A stretch of DNA of 64,000 nucleotides from positions 2,108,001 through 2,172,000 of the forward strand of contig CAVWXT010000005.1 of NCBI GenBank assembly GCA_963759115.1, read 5' to 3'. Of this stretch, positions 37,158 through 45,637 are shown piece after piece. The stretch is from CAVWXT01 sp963759115. GTDB lineage: Bacteria; Planctomycetota; Planctomycetia; Pirellulales; Thermoguttaceae. Made by a program: the position numbers and the translations under genes. Positions within the stretch are counted from its first letter, which is position 1; each line of letters begins with the position of its first letter. Below the pieces are notes generated by a model, which was not told where the DNA came from, searched no databases, and worked only from the letters and a program-made list of their open reading frames with translations.

Positions 37158-37861
37158 TGTGTGGGCACTCCTCGGGTATACCGTAGTACCTGCACTTTGC
37201 CCCTAGGTTGTAGATCGTTGAACGGATGTTGCCAGAGGAAGTCTGCCTGAAGGCCATCATTCAACTCAAACCACTTTCCGACAGTTTTGGCGAACAGGCG
37301 ACGCACTTGTGCGAAGAACGAATCACCAGCGGTCGATTGTGGTTCTATCCAGAGCATAGTGGCCACGTGATTATATAGCCTACTTCTGACTTGTTCAAAC
37401 GAACTTGAGAACTGGTCGAAGTGCTTTGACGCGTCGCCACTGAACGCGGCAACGAGAACGAGGTGTTCCTCACAATCTGCGGTATGGGCAAACCACCGAT
37501 CCACGATGCGTGCGGTGGTTTCCAGATCTGCGGCGTCCCAATCTTCAGTATGCCACGATGCCCTGATACCCTGCTCGTCGAGCCACGAAAGTGCGTTGCG
37601 CAACATCCGATTGTAGAGGTCAAGAGCGTGGTGGGAGTAATCACCTGCGGTAATTGCAACATCCAAGGGAAGGCACCCAACTAGCTTAGCCTTTCGTAGA
37701 AAAGCAAATATTGCGAGCAATCCAAGAATGCCGCCTCCCGTTCCGCACGGAATATCCAAGACAGCAATTCGTCCACCGCTAAACGTCTTGAGAATATCCG
37801 ATGAGATCTCTCCCAATAGATTCTCAGGGTTCAGAACCACATACTCCGTACGCACCGACAA
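37154..37861 (-). CDS. methyltransferase-like protein coupled to the reverse transcriptase
   Basis: The 235-aa frame (TTG start) has a Rossmann motif I VLDIPCGTGGGILGLLA (34-50) and an acidic residue after the second strand (TAGDYSHHALDLYNRML, D74), as in class I SAM-dependent methyltransferases. DWDAADLETTARIVDRWF and LVLVAAFSGDASKHFDQF could be the later strands. The canonical substrate motif (NPPY or similar) is not visible, so the target is unknown. It is in the same frame as the 65-aa ORF upstream, separated by one TGA and four codons, so the natural protein is probably longer. Its stop overlaps the RT start. Confidence 0.6.
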   Translation of the reverse strand: MSVRTEYVVLNPENLLGEISSDILKTFSGGRIAVLDIPCGTGGGILGLLAIFAFLRKAKLVGCLPLDVAITAGDYSHHALDLYNRMLRNALSWLDEQGIRASWHTEDWDAADLETTARIVDRWFAHTADCEEHLVLVAAFSGDASKHFDQFSSSFEQVRSRLYNHVATMLWIEPQSTAGDSFFAQVRRLFAKTVGKWFELNDGLQADFLWQHPFNDLQPRGKVQVLRYTRGVPTQ

Positions 37862-37870
37862 CGCAGCAAA

Positions 37871-38068
37871 TCAATGGGTAAAGTGTTTGATGGTGTCTTC
37901 CTCGCTTGCACCGCCTTTCAGTTTTTTCGGGGATGGGCCAATGGCTTCGGCAAATAGCCCCAGCCGTTGGAGTTCCTGCCGATAATCATCAATCAACATG
38001 GGTGGCATGTGTAATATGGCGTCCGACCAGATTGTCGATGGGACGCCTGCCAAGCTTATAGTAGACAT
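37871..38068 (-). CDS. N-terminal part of the methyltransferase-like gene, ended by TGA
   Basis: The 65-aa frame reads MSTISLAGVPSTIWSDAIL, then MPPMLIDDYRQELQRLGLF and EEDTIKHFTH, then TGA (complement of 37871-37873). The following codons in the same frame give FAALSVRTEYVVLNPENLL without a break in style. Restoring CGA (Arg) for TGA would give one 304-aa protein. Possibilities are a C-to-T nonsense mutation, a base error, programmed readthrough, or two separate proteins. No clear ribosome site is seen before ATG 38068. Confidence 0.55.
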   Translation of the reverse strand: MSTISLAGVPSTIWSDAILHMPPMLIDDYRQELQRLGLFAEAIGPSPKKLKGGASEEDTIKHFTH

Positions 38069-38297
38069 ACATCACGGCTTTTGAGTGTGAAAGGTGATAG
38101 GACTACGATGCGGCGCGAATATAGAATATTGGGGAGTCGGGAATTGGCTCGCTGGCGGCAACTCGAAAAGTAGGTGTAGCTTGTTTCCGCCGCACTTTTC
38201 GCGTGCTTCGCGGAAAAGGCTCGTCCCCACACCGGTCATCTTACCCCTACCGGCACGGGGTAGCAAGTAGCCCAGGCTCGCCGATGGCCATTTTGTG
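38069..38297 (-). other. structured leader upstream of the reverse transcriptase operon
   Basis: No gene is supported here. Two strong hairpins exist: CTTTTCGCG/CGCGGAAAAG (about 38197-38220) and ACCCC/GGGGT around TACCGGCAC (38247-38265). The segment lies directly upstream of the RT operon, where several defence reverse transcriptases keep a non-coding template RNA. That this is one is a guess from position only. Confidence 0.3.
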
Positions 38298-38497
38298 TTA
38301 GTGGCTGGTGGTTCGTGGCTGGTCGATGGTGGAAAACGGACAACGTCGGCGACTTCTCCCCGCCGCCCGCCTTGGATCCTGGCCCCGACCATCCCCCCTG
38401 GCACAAAAAGTTAGCTTGAAGTCACAAGGGTACAGGTGTATATTTCCGGACGCTCGGCCCCCCGTAGGCAGTCGAGAGCGGAGAGTCGAGAGCGCCG

Positions 38498-38586
38498 GTC
38501 GAAAAGGGGACAGGCACCGTCGCCAAGGACGCTGTTTTGCGAGTCGGAACTTGATCGAGGCGACGGAGCCAGTCCCCATTTTCGAC
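38498..38586. repeat. 89-bp palindromic MITE-like repeat, divergent member
   Basis: The ends GTCGAAAAGGGGACAGGCAC and GTCCCCATTTTCGAC pair with each other. It shares the GGGGACAGGCACC and GGAGCCAGTCCCC ends with the 85-bp units but has a different middle. Confidence 0.7.
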
Positions 38587-38618
38587 TGCTGAACCCTGAA
38601 CCCCGAACCCCTGCCCCT

Positions 38619-38972
38619 ATGTCCAACCCTGACCCCAAACCGCCCGAACCCGACCCGTCCGAGACGGACGCCGTTTCGCTGGAGGGCGGCTTCGACGAAC
38701 GAAAACGGCAGAAAGTCCTCGCCCTGCTGGCCAACGGCAGCAGTCGCCGCATGGCGGCCCGCTTCGTCGGCGTCGCGGCCAGCACCATCACCCGTGCCGG
38801 CGTCCGCGATCCCGAATACGGCCGGCAAGGCGACGTGCCGTCGGATGTCGGCGGACCGTGGGACGACGAGGAGGAACCGACGGGGAGCGGCGGCTTTTCG
38901 GATCAAGCCGCATCATTTTCTGAACTGCCCATCTTGCCGATCCCGAACGACAACGCAACACCCCTCTTGTGA
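38619..38972 (+). CDS. helix-turn-helix protein, probably truncated
   Basis: The 117-aa frame opens MSNPDPKPPEPDPSETDAVS, then RKRQKVLALLANGSSRRMAA and RFVGVAASTITRAGVRDPEY, a resolvase-type HTH common in planctomycete phage-terminase-like or repeat-associated proteins. After the HTH the composition changes to GSGGFSDQAASFSELP, suggesting a frameshift or fusion with intergenic sequence. It is flanked by palindromic repeats on both sides. Function unknown. Confidence 0.45.
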   Translation: MSNPDPKPPEPDPSETDAVSLEGGFDERKRQKVLALLANGSSRRMAARFVGVAASTITRAGVRDPEYGRQGDVPSDVGGPWDDEEEPTGSGGFSDQAASFSELPILPIPNDNATPLL

Positions 38973-39521
38973 GCGTATCGATTTTACGATTTCGATGAGC
39001 GACGTAACGCGTTGAAAAATAAAGCCTTCGGACGTGCAACAGCGACGTAAAAAAAAAGGCACTAGCGCGATGCGTTGCGTGGGTTCCGATTACGGGCGGC
39101 GTGCCTGTTGGCTGGCGTGTTGAAAAAGGGGACAGGCACCTCACGACCATTGTCTATCGCGGGGTTTTCGCTTGTCCGTTCGGAGCCAGTCCCCTTTTTC
39201 AACCGAAGAAGTCCTTTTCTGAACGGCGAATGGACCGTTTGTGAGGGTTACGCAGACTATAGCAGCACGTCGTGTTCGACACGCAGATTACGGAAGTCGA
39301 AAGGAAACTAGGTGTCGGCGCAGGGTGTCAAGAAACTTGAGATTTTCTTGCTATCGCTAACTCACGGTGCCCGCGGAAGTTGGGATCGAATCGCGCGCCG
39401 CCGCGCCGCCGAGCATTTGCGGCGTCGCCAATTATCTGGCAAACTCACTTGAAGGGGCATACTATGTTTCTAGGGGGTGGTGTGTATTGCCAGCGGCCCG
39501 AGGAGTGGAGGTGAAATCGCC
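38973..39521. other. repeat-bearing non-coding interval
   Basis: It contains copy 2 of the 85-bp MITE and the leader of the YTV gene. Otherwise nothing is recognised. Confidence 0.4.
39119..39203. repeat. 85-bp palindromic MITE-like repeat, copy 2
   Basis: This is the reverse complement of the unit at 30614-30698 with about seven differences, so it is inverted relative to copy 1. It has the same length, to the base. Confidence 0.85.
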
Positions 39522-40700
39522 ATGCACGCAAACGTACGTTTCCTGTTGACCATGTCGATCTTGGCAGCGTCGGCGGCGCCGGCCGCGGCCCAGGGTGTCT
39601 GTGCATGCGGCCCGACGTATCGCATCGTCTACAAGACCGTGTGCGAGCAGCGGCAGTATACGGCCTATCGCATCGAATACGAGACGGTATGCGAGGAGCG
39701 TCAGGTAACCACCTACAAGCCCGTCTGGGAAACCGCGGTGCATGAGAACCGGTACACGGTCGCCCGTCCCGTCATGGAGACCGCGGAACGCGAAGAGGCC
39801 TATACCGTGCAGCGTCCGGTGTACGAGACGGCCGAGCGCGAGGAAAGCTACACGGTGATGAAACCGGTGTACGAGACGGCCTATCGGACCGAGTGCCAAA
39901 CGGTTCTTCAGCCCGTGACCACGTGCCGGACCCAGTATGTCGATCAGGGATGTTACGTGGAGCAGACGGTGCTGAAGCCGGGCCTGCCGATCACGCGGCT
40001 CAGTTGGCAGTCGGGCACGTGCGCCGTCGATCCGGCCACCGGGCAGACAGTGTACCAGCGGCCGGGTCTGTACTGGACGCAGACGCCGCACGGCCAGTAC
40101 GAGGTTCAGCGGGTGTGGAAACCGAACGTCGTTGCCCAGCAGGTGCAGCAGACGAGCTACGTGCCGCAGACGGTCACGCAGCAGGTGCCGATGCAGGTCT
40201 GCAAGTACGTGCCCGAGCAGGTCGTTCGCAAAGTGCCGGTGCAGGTGTGCAAGATCGTCACGGAGCAGTGCGTGCGAAAAGTGCCGGTCACGACGTGCAA
40301 GATGGTCTACGAAGAACGCGTCGAGCAGGTGCCCTACCAGGTGTGCAAGATGGTGGCCCAACAGCAGGCGATCCGCGTGCCGCACGTCGTGGAGAAGCGA
40401 ATTCCGGTGACCTATACGTGCAACGTGCCGCGGCTGGTCTGCTACCGCGAGTTGCTGGATGCCTGCGGCGAGCCGGTGGCTTCGTCGAGCGGCGAGCCGG
40501 CGATGATGCCGTCGCCGTCGCAGCAGCCGACGCCGGCCAAGCGGGCCAGCGACGCCGACAAGCAGCCGGCGCTTCCTCCCGACTCCGCCATACCGGGTCC
40601 GGCCCCGGACGACAATCCGCCTCCAAAGAAGATGGTGCCCGTCACCCCCAACAGCCCCGCGCCGTCGTCGGGAGGCTACTTGCCGCCGAAGACTACGTAG
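39522..40700 (+). CDS. exported YTV-repeat protein
   Basis: The 392-aa protein has a signal peptide (MHANVRFLLTMSILAASAAP, cut near AAAQ) and tandem YTV motifs: NRYTVARPVMETAEREEAYT, VQRPVYETAEREESYTVMKP. Cys-bearing repeats follow, such as VPMQVCKYVPEQVVRKVPVQ and VCKIVTEQCVRKVP. A Pro/Ser-rich tail ends PPPKKMVPVTPNSPAPSSGG. YTV domains are known from planctomycetes, where they occur in large secreted or wall-associated proteins. The paired Cys suggest disulfide cross-linking. The start is ATG 39522 with GGAGG and GTG 10 nt upstream. Confidence 0.88.
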   Translation: MHANVRFLLTMSILAASAAPAAAQGVCACGPTYRIVYKTVCEQRQYTAYRIEYETVCEERQVTTYKPVWETAVHENRYTVARPVMETAEREEAYTVQRPVYETAEREESYTVMKPVYETAYRTECQTVLQPVTTCRTQYVDQGCYVEQTVLKPGLPITRLSWQSGTCAVDPATGQTVYQRPGLYWTQTPHGQYEVQRVWKPNVVAQQVQQTSYVPQTVTQQVPMQVCKYVPEQVVRKVPVQVCKIVTEQCVRKVPVTTCKMVYEERVEQVPYQVCKMVAQQQAIRVPHVVEKRIPVTYTCNVPRLVCYRELLDACGEPVASSSGEPAMMPSPSQQPTPAKRASDADKQPALPPDSAIPGPAPDDNPPPKKMVPVTPNSPAPSSGGYLPPKTT

Positions 40701-40731
40701 CGAGACGGAATCTGGCGAAAGCGAGCGCGAG

Positions 40732-40911
40732 ATGCAGAAGGAAAAGTTGCAGCAAGTGGTCGGCGAATTGCCCGACGAAGTTGATGTCGACAAGCTGGTC
40801 GAGCGGTTGTACCTCCTCGATAAGATCGAACTGGGGGAACAGCAGCTTGCTCGGGGCGAAGGCGTGGCGCACGAGGAGGCCAAGCGGCGACTGGAAAAAT
40901 GGCTCAGGTAA
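40732..40911 (+). CDS. antitoxin of a ParE/RelE-type pair
   Basis: The 59-aa acidic, helical protein (MQKEKLQQVVGELPDEVDVD, then KLVERLYLLDKIELGEQQLA and ending AKRRLEKWLR) resembles the addiction-module component family placed before ParE-type toxins. It overlaps the toxin start by 13 nt. The C-terminal amphipathic helix is the likely toxin-binding part. Confidence 0.75.
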   Translation: MQKEKLQQVVGELPDEVDVDKLVERLYLLDKIELGEQQLARGEGVAHEEAKRRLEKWLR

Positions 40912-41193
40912 TCTGGACGCCCAAGGCTCTGGATGACTTGGAGAGCCTCCTAAAGTACATTGCCGAGGACGCCGGCTGCCGCCCGACGCTTTGCGCAGAA
41001 AGTCGTTACCCGGGTCGAATTGCTTGCCGACCACCCTCTGTTGGGCAGCTTTGTGGCGGAGGACGCTACCCGAACATATCGGGAAATTCGGCAAGGCAGC
41101 TACCGGATTGTCTATCGCAGTGACGCCCACACGGTGTATATTGTGGCGATTCATCACGCGGCGCGCCTGCTGGATGCGGGCGATCTTGCATAA
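40899..41193 (+). CDS. ParE/RelE-superfamily toxin (frameshifted)
   Basis: The start MAQVIWTPKALDDLESLLKY continues IAEDA; one base is then missing near 40973 and the other frame carries on with AAARRFAQKVVTRVELLADH, then PLLGSFVAEDATRTYREIRQ and GSYRIVYRSDAHTVYIVAIH. These are the typical ParE strand and helix motifs including the R-E-I/L and Y-R-I-V-Y blocks. ParE toxins poison gyrase. The frameshift would inactivate the toxin if real, while the antitoxin remains. Confidence 0.75.
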
Positions 41194-41214
41194 TCCTCTG
41201 CCTTGGTGGGTCTC

Positions 41215-42363
41215 ATGGCTGTCGGCGACGACAGTGTCGAAGCGTTCCAGAATCAGCGATTGGCGTTTGTGGGCAAGTTGGCCAGCATGGCCAAGCGGGA
41301 CGCCGCGCAACTGGTCCGCCAGCAGGGGGCCACGGTGCTGGAGAAGCCCGACGCCACAGTCCACCTGATCGTCGTCGGCGAAGAGGAATTTCCGCCGGCC
41401 GAGGTCCTGGATCAGGAAGGATGGTTCGACGAAGCTACGCGACGGCAGGTCGAGCGGGGGGCGATCGAAGTCATCACGGAAACGCAACTCTGGCAACGCC
41501 TGGGGCTGGTCGACGCGCAACAGGAGATCCACCGGCTGTATACGCCGGCCATGCTGGCGGAGTTGCTGGGCGTGCCGGTGGCGGTGATCCGCCGCTGGCA
41601 CCGCCGGGGACTGATCGTGCCGGTGCGCGAGGTGCGGCGGCTGCCATATTTCGATTTTCAGGAAGTCGCCACGGCGCGGCGGCTGGCGGAACTGCTGGCG
41701 GCGGGCGTCTCGCCGCGAGCGATCGAGAAGCAACTCGAATCGCTGGCCCGCCTCCTTCCCGACGTCACCCGGCCGCTGGCTCAACTCTCGGTGATCGTGC
41801 AGGGCAAGGAGATCTTGCTGCGGCAAGGGGATGGGCTGCTCGAGCCGGGCGGGCAACTGCGATTCGATTTCGACGCTTGGGAGGGCGAGCCCACGCCCCC
41901 GATGACGCCTGTCGCCGCCGAGCAGATGTGCCGACTGGCCGCCGAACTGGAGGAAGACGGCCAGTTGGCCGCGGCGGCGGAGATGTATCGCGCGGCGCTG
42001 GCCGCTGCCGGTCCCAAGGCCGAAATCTGCTTCCAGGTGGCCGAATTGCTCTATCGCCAGGGCGATTTGGGCGGGGCGCGCGAGCGCTACTACATGGCCA
42101 TCGAGTTGGACGAGGACTACGTCGAGGCCCGCGCCAACCTCGGCTGCGTGCTGGCCGAGACGGGCCAACGCGACTTGGCGGTGGCCGCCTTTGAAGGGGC
42201 CCTGCGATATCACCCCGACTATGCCGACGTCCACTATCACCTCGCCCGCACGCTGGACGAAATGAACCATCGCGGTCGTGCCGAAGAGCATTGGCGGGCG
42301 TTCGTGGCCCAATCGCCGGATACGCCCTGGGCCGAGGAGGCCCGCTGCCGGCTGGGAATCTGA
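41215..42363 (+). CDS. MerR-family regulator with BRCT and TPR domains
   Basis: Residues about 15-85 resemble a BRCT domain (LAFVGKLASMAKRDAAQLVR, ATVLEKPDATVHLIVVGEEE). A MerR-type HTH follows (YTPAMLAELLGVPVAVIRRW; ATARRLAELLAAGVSPRAIE). TPRs occupy the end (AAAEMYRAALAAAGPKAEIC; AELLYRQGDLGGARERYYMA; DLAVAAFEGALRYHPDYADV). The order BRCT-MerR-TPR is unusual outside planctomycetes. I chose ATG 41215; a TTG at 41203 extends it by four codons. It probably senses a protein partner rather than a small molecule. Confidence 0.78.
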   Translation: MAVGDDSVEAFQNQRLAFVGKLASMAKRDAAQLVRQQGATVLEKPDATVHLIVVGEEEFPPAEVLDQEGWFDEATRRQVERGAIEVITETQLWQRLGLVDAQQEIHRLYTPAMLAELLGVPVAVIRRWHRRGLIVPVREVRRLPYFDFQEVATARRLAELLAAGVSPRAIEKQLESLARLLPDVTRPLAQLSVIVQGKEILLRQGDGLLEPGGQLRFDFDAWEGEPTPPMTPVAAEQMCRLAAELEEDGQLAAAAEMYRAALAAAGPKAEICFQVAELLYRQGDLGGARERYYMAIELDEDYVEARANLGCVLAETGQRDLAVAAFEGALRYHPDYADVHYHLARTLDEMNHRGRAEEHWRAFVAQSPDTPWAEEARCRLGI

Positions 42364-42377
42364 CCGCGAGAAGAATG

Positions 42378-42430
42378 GTGGATGTTGGATTTTGGATGGC
42401 GAATTGGCAAATCCAAAATCCACCATCCAC
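42378..42430. repeat. palindromic repeat (terminator-like)
   Basis: Arms 42378-42397 and 42411-42430 (GTGGATGTTGGATTTTGGAT and its complement, one mismatch) lie directly after the MerR-BRCT-TPR gene and could terminate it. Confidence 0.65.
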
Positions 42431-42547
42431 GATCCGCCCTCCGCCGGTCGCGGCTTTGTATTCCGCAGAACCGCCGCATCCTTCCCGGCTTGCCGCGCTG
42501 CGTGCAGGGGGGTTGCAAACTCCCGCTAGCCATGTATCTTGGAAACC

Positions 42548-43858
42548 ATGCAGGAGATTCTTTTCGACTATAGACTGAATCCGACCACCTGGGCCTATAT
42601 CTCGGCGCTGATGATGATCGGCATCTACTTCAAGTTCCATCGCTTCTGGAGCGTGCGGAACTTGGACCTCGTGGCGTTGATCGCCTTCTCGCCGGCGCTG
42701 CTGCTGGTGTACTACGGGCTTTGGCCGCAGAGGCCGGATTTGATGCGGGCCGGCTACGTCTGGCTGTTCGCCGTCGAGCGCGCTGTTCCTGGTGCGCCTG
42801 CTGCTGGACCCCGTGATGGTCCGCCGGCCGCTGCTGGAGCCGAACCTTTCGGCCAGCGGTTTGACGTTCACCGGCATATCGCTGCTTGGTGTTCTTGATG
42901 GCCAACGTGATCACCAGTCCGCCGGAGCGGTTGGAGAGCCGACTGGCCATGCATGGATACCGGCACAGCCCAATCCGGAATTGGCCAAGCACGAGACGCC
43001 GGCATGGCCCAACCCGGGATACGCCTTGTTCTACAAGTTGTCCGGCTTCTCCAACCAGGCGATCATCTCCGCCGATCCGTCGCAGCCCGAGGCCTACTCG
43101 CCAGACGATACACGTGTGGCAACCACACGCTCGGCGGCGATCTTGGCGCATCTGGCCGTGGTGGCGGGCATGGTGTGGATCGGCTTCCGGCATTTCGACA
43201 ACATCCACACCGGCGTGGCAGCGGCCACGCTCTACCTGCTGACCTTCTACACCAGCCAGTTCACCAGCCAGGTGGATCACGTGGTGCCGGCGATGCTGTT
43301 GGTGTGGGCGGTGGCGGCCTATCGCCGGCCGATGCTCGCCGGCGTTCTGTTGGGCTTGGCCGGCGGGCATGATCTACTATCCGTTGTTCCTGCTGCCGCT
43401 GTGGTGCGGCTTTTATTGGCGGCGCGGGCGTGGTCCGATTCGTCTTCGGCGTCGATCGTTGCGATCGGGCTGCTGGTGGCCTCGTTGGCGTTGACGTCGC
43501 CCGACCTGGCCTCTTTCGCGGACAACGTGCAGCTGATGTTCGGCTGGCGAAATCCGCTGGCTGCGCCGCCGTCGGGCTTCTGGCAATTCTACGATGCGGG
43601 CCTATCGGATTCCGGTGTTGGCGGCGTTCGTGGCCATGAGTTGCGGCTTGGCGATTTGGCCCGCCCAAAAGAATCTCGGCACGCTGCTGAGTTGCTCGGC
43701 GGCGGTGATGCTGGCGACGCCAGTTCTGGCACGCCCACCAAGGCGGGCTGTACATGGCCTGGTATCTGCCGCTGTTGATCCTGACGGTCTTTCGCCCGAA
43801 TCTGGAAGACCGCGTCGCCCTGTCGGCCGTGCGGCCGTTGTGGCGGAGAAAGGGATGA
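42548..43858 (+). CDS. polytopic membrane protein (frameshifted)
   Basis: It starts MQEILFDYRLNPTTWAYISA and is hydrophobic throughout: LMMIGIYFKFHRFW, LVALIAFSPALLLVYYGLWP, then ILAHLAVVAGMVWIGFRHFD, AMLLVWAVAAYRRPMLAGVL, and near the end MAWYLPLLILTVFRPNLEDR. It stops at TGA 43856-43858. At least three frame changes are needed (near 42790, 43375 and 43610). The size and topology recall GT-C/EpsG-like glycosyltransferases of planctomycetes, but no catalytic motif is certain. Confidence 0.6.
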
Positions 43859-43897
43859 GCGTGGATCGGTAGAGGTGGCAGGAGGGCTGACAGCCTC

Positions 43898-45178
43898 TCA
43901 CCGGTGGGCAATCGCCTTGTCGGCAATATCCTTCCGGCACCATGCGCCGGGCCAGCGAATGCACTTGACGGCTCGATAGGCGTTGAGCTTGGCCTTGGCG
44001 ATGCTGTCGCCCAGGGCGGTGACGTTCAGCACGCGGCCGCCGGCGGTGACCACGTGGCCGTTGGCCAAGGCCGTGCCGGCGTGAAAGACCTTGACGTCGG
44101 GCAAGACGTCGGCATTGGCCAGGCCGCGGATGGGATGCCCCTTGGTGTACTCGTTGGGATAGCCCTGACTGGCCATCACCACGCAGACGGCCGGGCGGGG
44201 GTCCCATTCCAACGGGCCGATCTGGTCGAGCCGCCCCGCCGCCGTCGCTTCCAAGACGTCGAGCAGATCGGTCTTCAGCCGCATCAGCAGCGGCTGGCAC
44301 TCGGGATCGCCGAACCGCACGTTGAACTCCAGCACCTTGGGCCCCTGCTTGGTCATCATCAGGCCGGCGTAGAGCACGCCGCGAAACGGCCGGCGGGCGC
44401 GCTTCATGGCATGCACCGTGGGCACGAGGATGTGCTCTTCGATCCAGTGAAGCTTGTCGTCGTCGATCAGCGGCGCGGGACAATACGCCCCCATGCCGCC
44501 GGTGTTCGGTCCGGTGTCGCCGTCGTAGGCCGGCTTGTGATCCTGGGCGGGCTGCAGCGTGACGATCGTCTGGCCGTCGGTAATCGCCAACACGCTGACT
44601 TCGTGACCGTCGAGCCGCTCCTCGATCACCAGGCGATCGCCGGCTGGGCCGAAGACCTTTTCGCGGGCGATCTGGGTGACGGCGCGGATCGCCTCCTCGC
44701 GGCCGGGGCAAACCACGACCCCTTTGCCGGCGGCCAGCCCGTCGGCCTTGACCACGATCGGCACGTCCTCGCGATCTTGGAGGAACCGGATGGCGTCGTC
44801 GGCATTGGTGAAGGACTGATAATCGGCCGACGGGACATCGGCATGGCGAAGCAGGTCTTTGCAGAAGACCTTGCTGGCCTCCAATTCGGCGGCCGCGCGG
44901 CGGGGGCCGAAGATCCGCAGCCCGGATTGCTCGAAGGCGTCAACGATGCCGGCGGCCAGCGGGGCCTCCGGGCCCACGACCGTAAACTCCACCTCGTTTT
45001 CCTGGGCGAACCGGATCAAGGCGGGAAAATCGCTGGCGCTCAGGTCTACGTTCTCGCCGTCGATATCGGTGCCGGCGTTGCCGGGGGCCACGAAGACACG
45101 ATCCGCCCGCGGGCTCTGCGCGATCTTCCAGGCCAGGGCGTGCTCCCGCCCTCCACTGCCGATGATCAGGATATTCAT
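43898..45178 (-). CDS. purD: phosphoribosylamine-glycine ligase PurD
   Basis: The 426-aa ATP-grasp enzyme begins MNILIIGSGGREHALAWKIA and has GPEAPLAAGIVDAFEQ, then VVKADGLAAGKGVVVC (ATP-binding loop), DHKPAYDGDTGPNTGGMGAY and VLEFNVRFGDPECQPLL. It makes GAR from phosphoribosylamine, glycine and ATP in purine synthesis. I start at the internal ATG because the family always begins with this glycine-rich N-terminal loop. Confidence 0.95.
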   Translation of the reverse strand: MNILIIGSGGREHALAWKIAQSPRADRVFVAPGNAGTDIDGENVDLSASDFPALIRFAQENEVEFTVVGPEAPLAAGIVDAFEQSGLRIFGPRRAAAELEASKVFCKDLLRHADVPSADYQSFTNADDAIRFLQDREDVPIVVKADGLAAGKGVVVCPGREEAIRAVTQIAREKVFGPAGDRLVIEERLDGHEVSVLAITDGQTIVTLQPAQDHKPAYDGDTGPNTGGMGAYCPAPLIDDDKLHWIEEHILVPTVHAMKRARRPFRGVLYAGLMMTKQGPKVLEFNVRFGDPECQPLLMRLKTDLLDVLEATAAGRLDQIGPLEWDPRPAVCVVMASQGYPNEYTKGHPIRGLANADVLPDVKVFHAGTALANGHVVTAGGRVLNVTALGDSIAKAKLNAYRAVKCIRWPGAWCRKDIADKAIAHR

Positions 45179-45369
45179 GGCGCGATCCCTCCCGGACTGG
45201 CTGCCGGAACAAGTGTGATTGTAGTGGGAAAACTGACCGCAGGAAAGGGGGGACATTCACGGTCCGCAAAGTCGCGGCCGCCAATGGAGTGTTGCTGCTG
45301 TTCATGGCGGCATTGCCGCCGTAGATGCCGCGGCTTTGGACCGTGCATATCCGACCTATCGTCGCCCTG

Positions 45370-45637
45370 CCGGCAAGCGGTCGCCCAACTCGGGGTTTCC
45401 GTGACGGCCACGGCCAGTCTTGGCGTGGCGGATGCCGCGAATGTATCCTCGCCGGAAGCCCTCATCAAAAAAGCCGACGAGGTCATGTACCATGCCAAGC
45501 AGGCGGGACGCAACGCGGTGCAGGGTTGTGACGCGGACGTGGCAGAACAGCGGAAATCGCGGGCAGCCGTTTCAGAGCGGTTCCGTGCCACGCTATCGCG
45601 TTTCGCGCCCCTTGAAAGGTCCCATGTTGCGGCCTAG
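45370..45637 (+). pseudogene. remnant of a GGDEF (diguanylate cyclase) domain
   Basis: The frame reads GVSVTATASLGVADAANVSS, then PEALIKKADEVMYHAKQAGR, exactly the last third of a GGDEF domain. The GGDEF active site and N-terminal part are missing; upstream sequence only gives short fragments. The segment is a relic. Confidence 0.7.

Noticed and set aside
43904..45637. 577-aa plus-strand frame opposite purD
   Set aside because: Nearly all of it is antisense to purD; only its last about 90 codons hold the GGDEF remnant, which I list separately.
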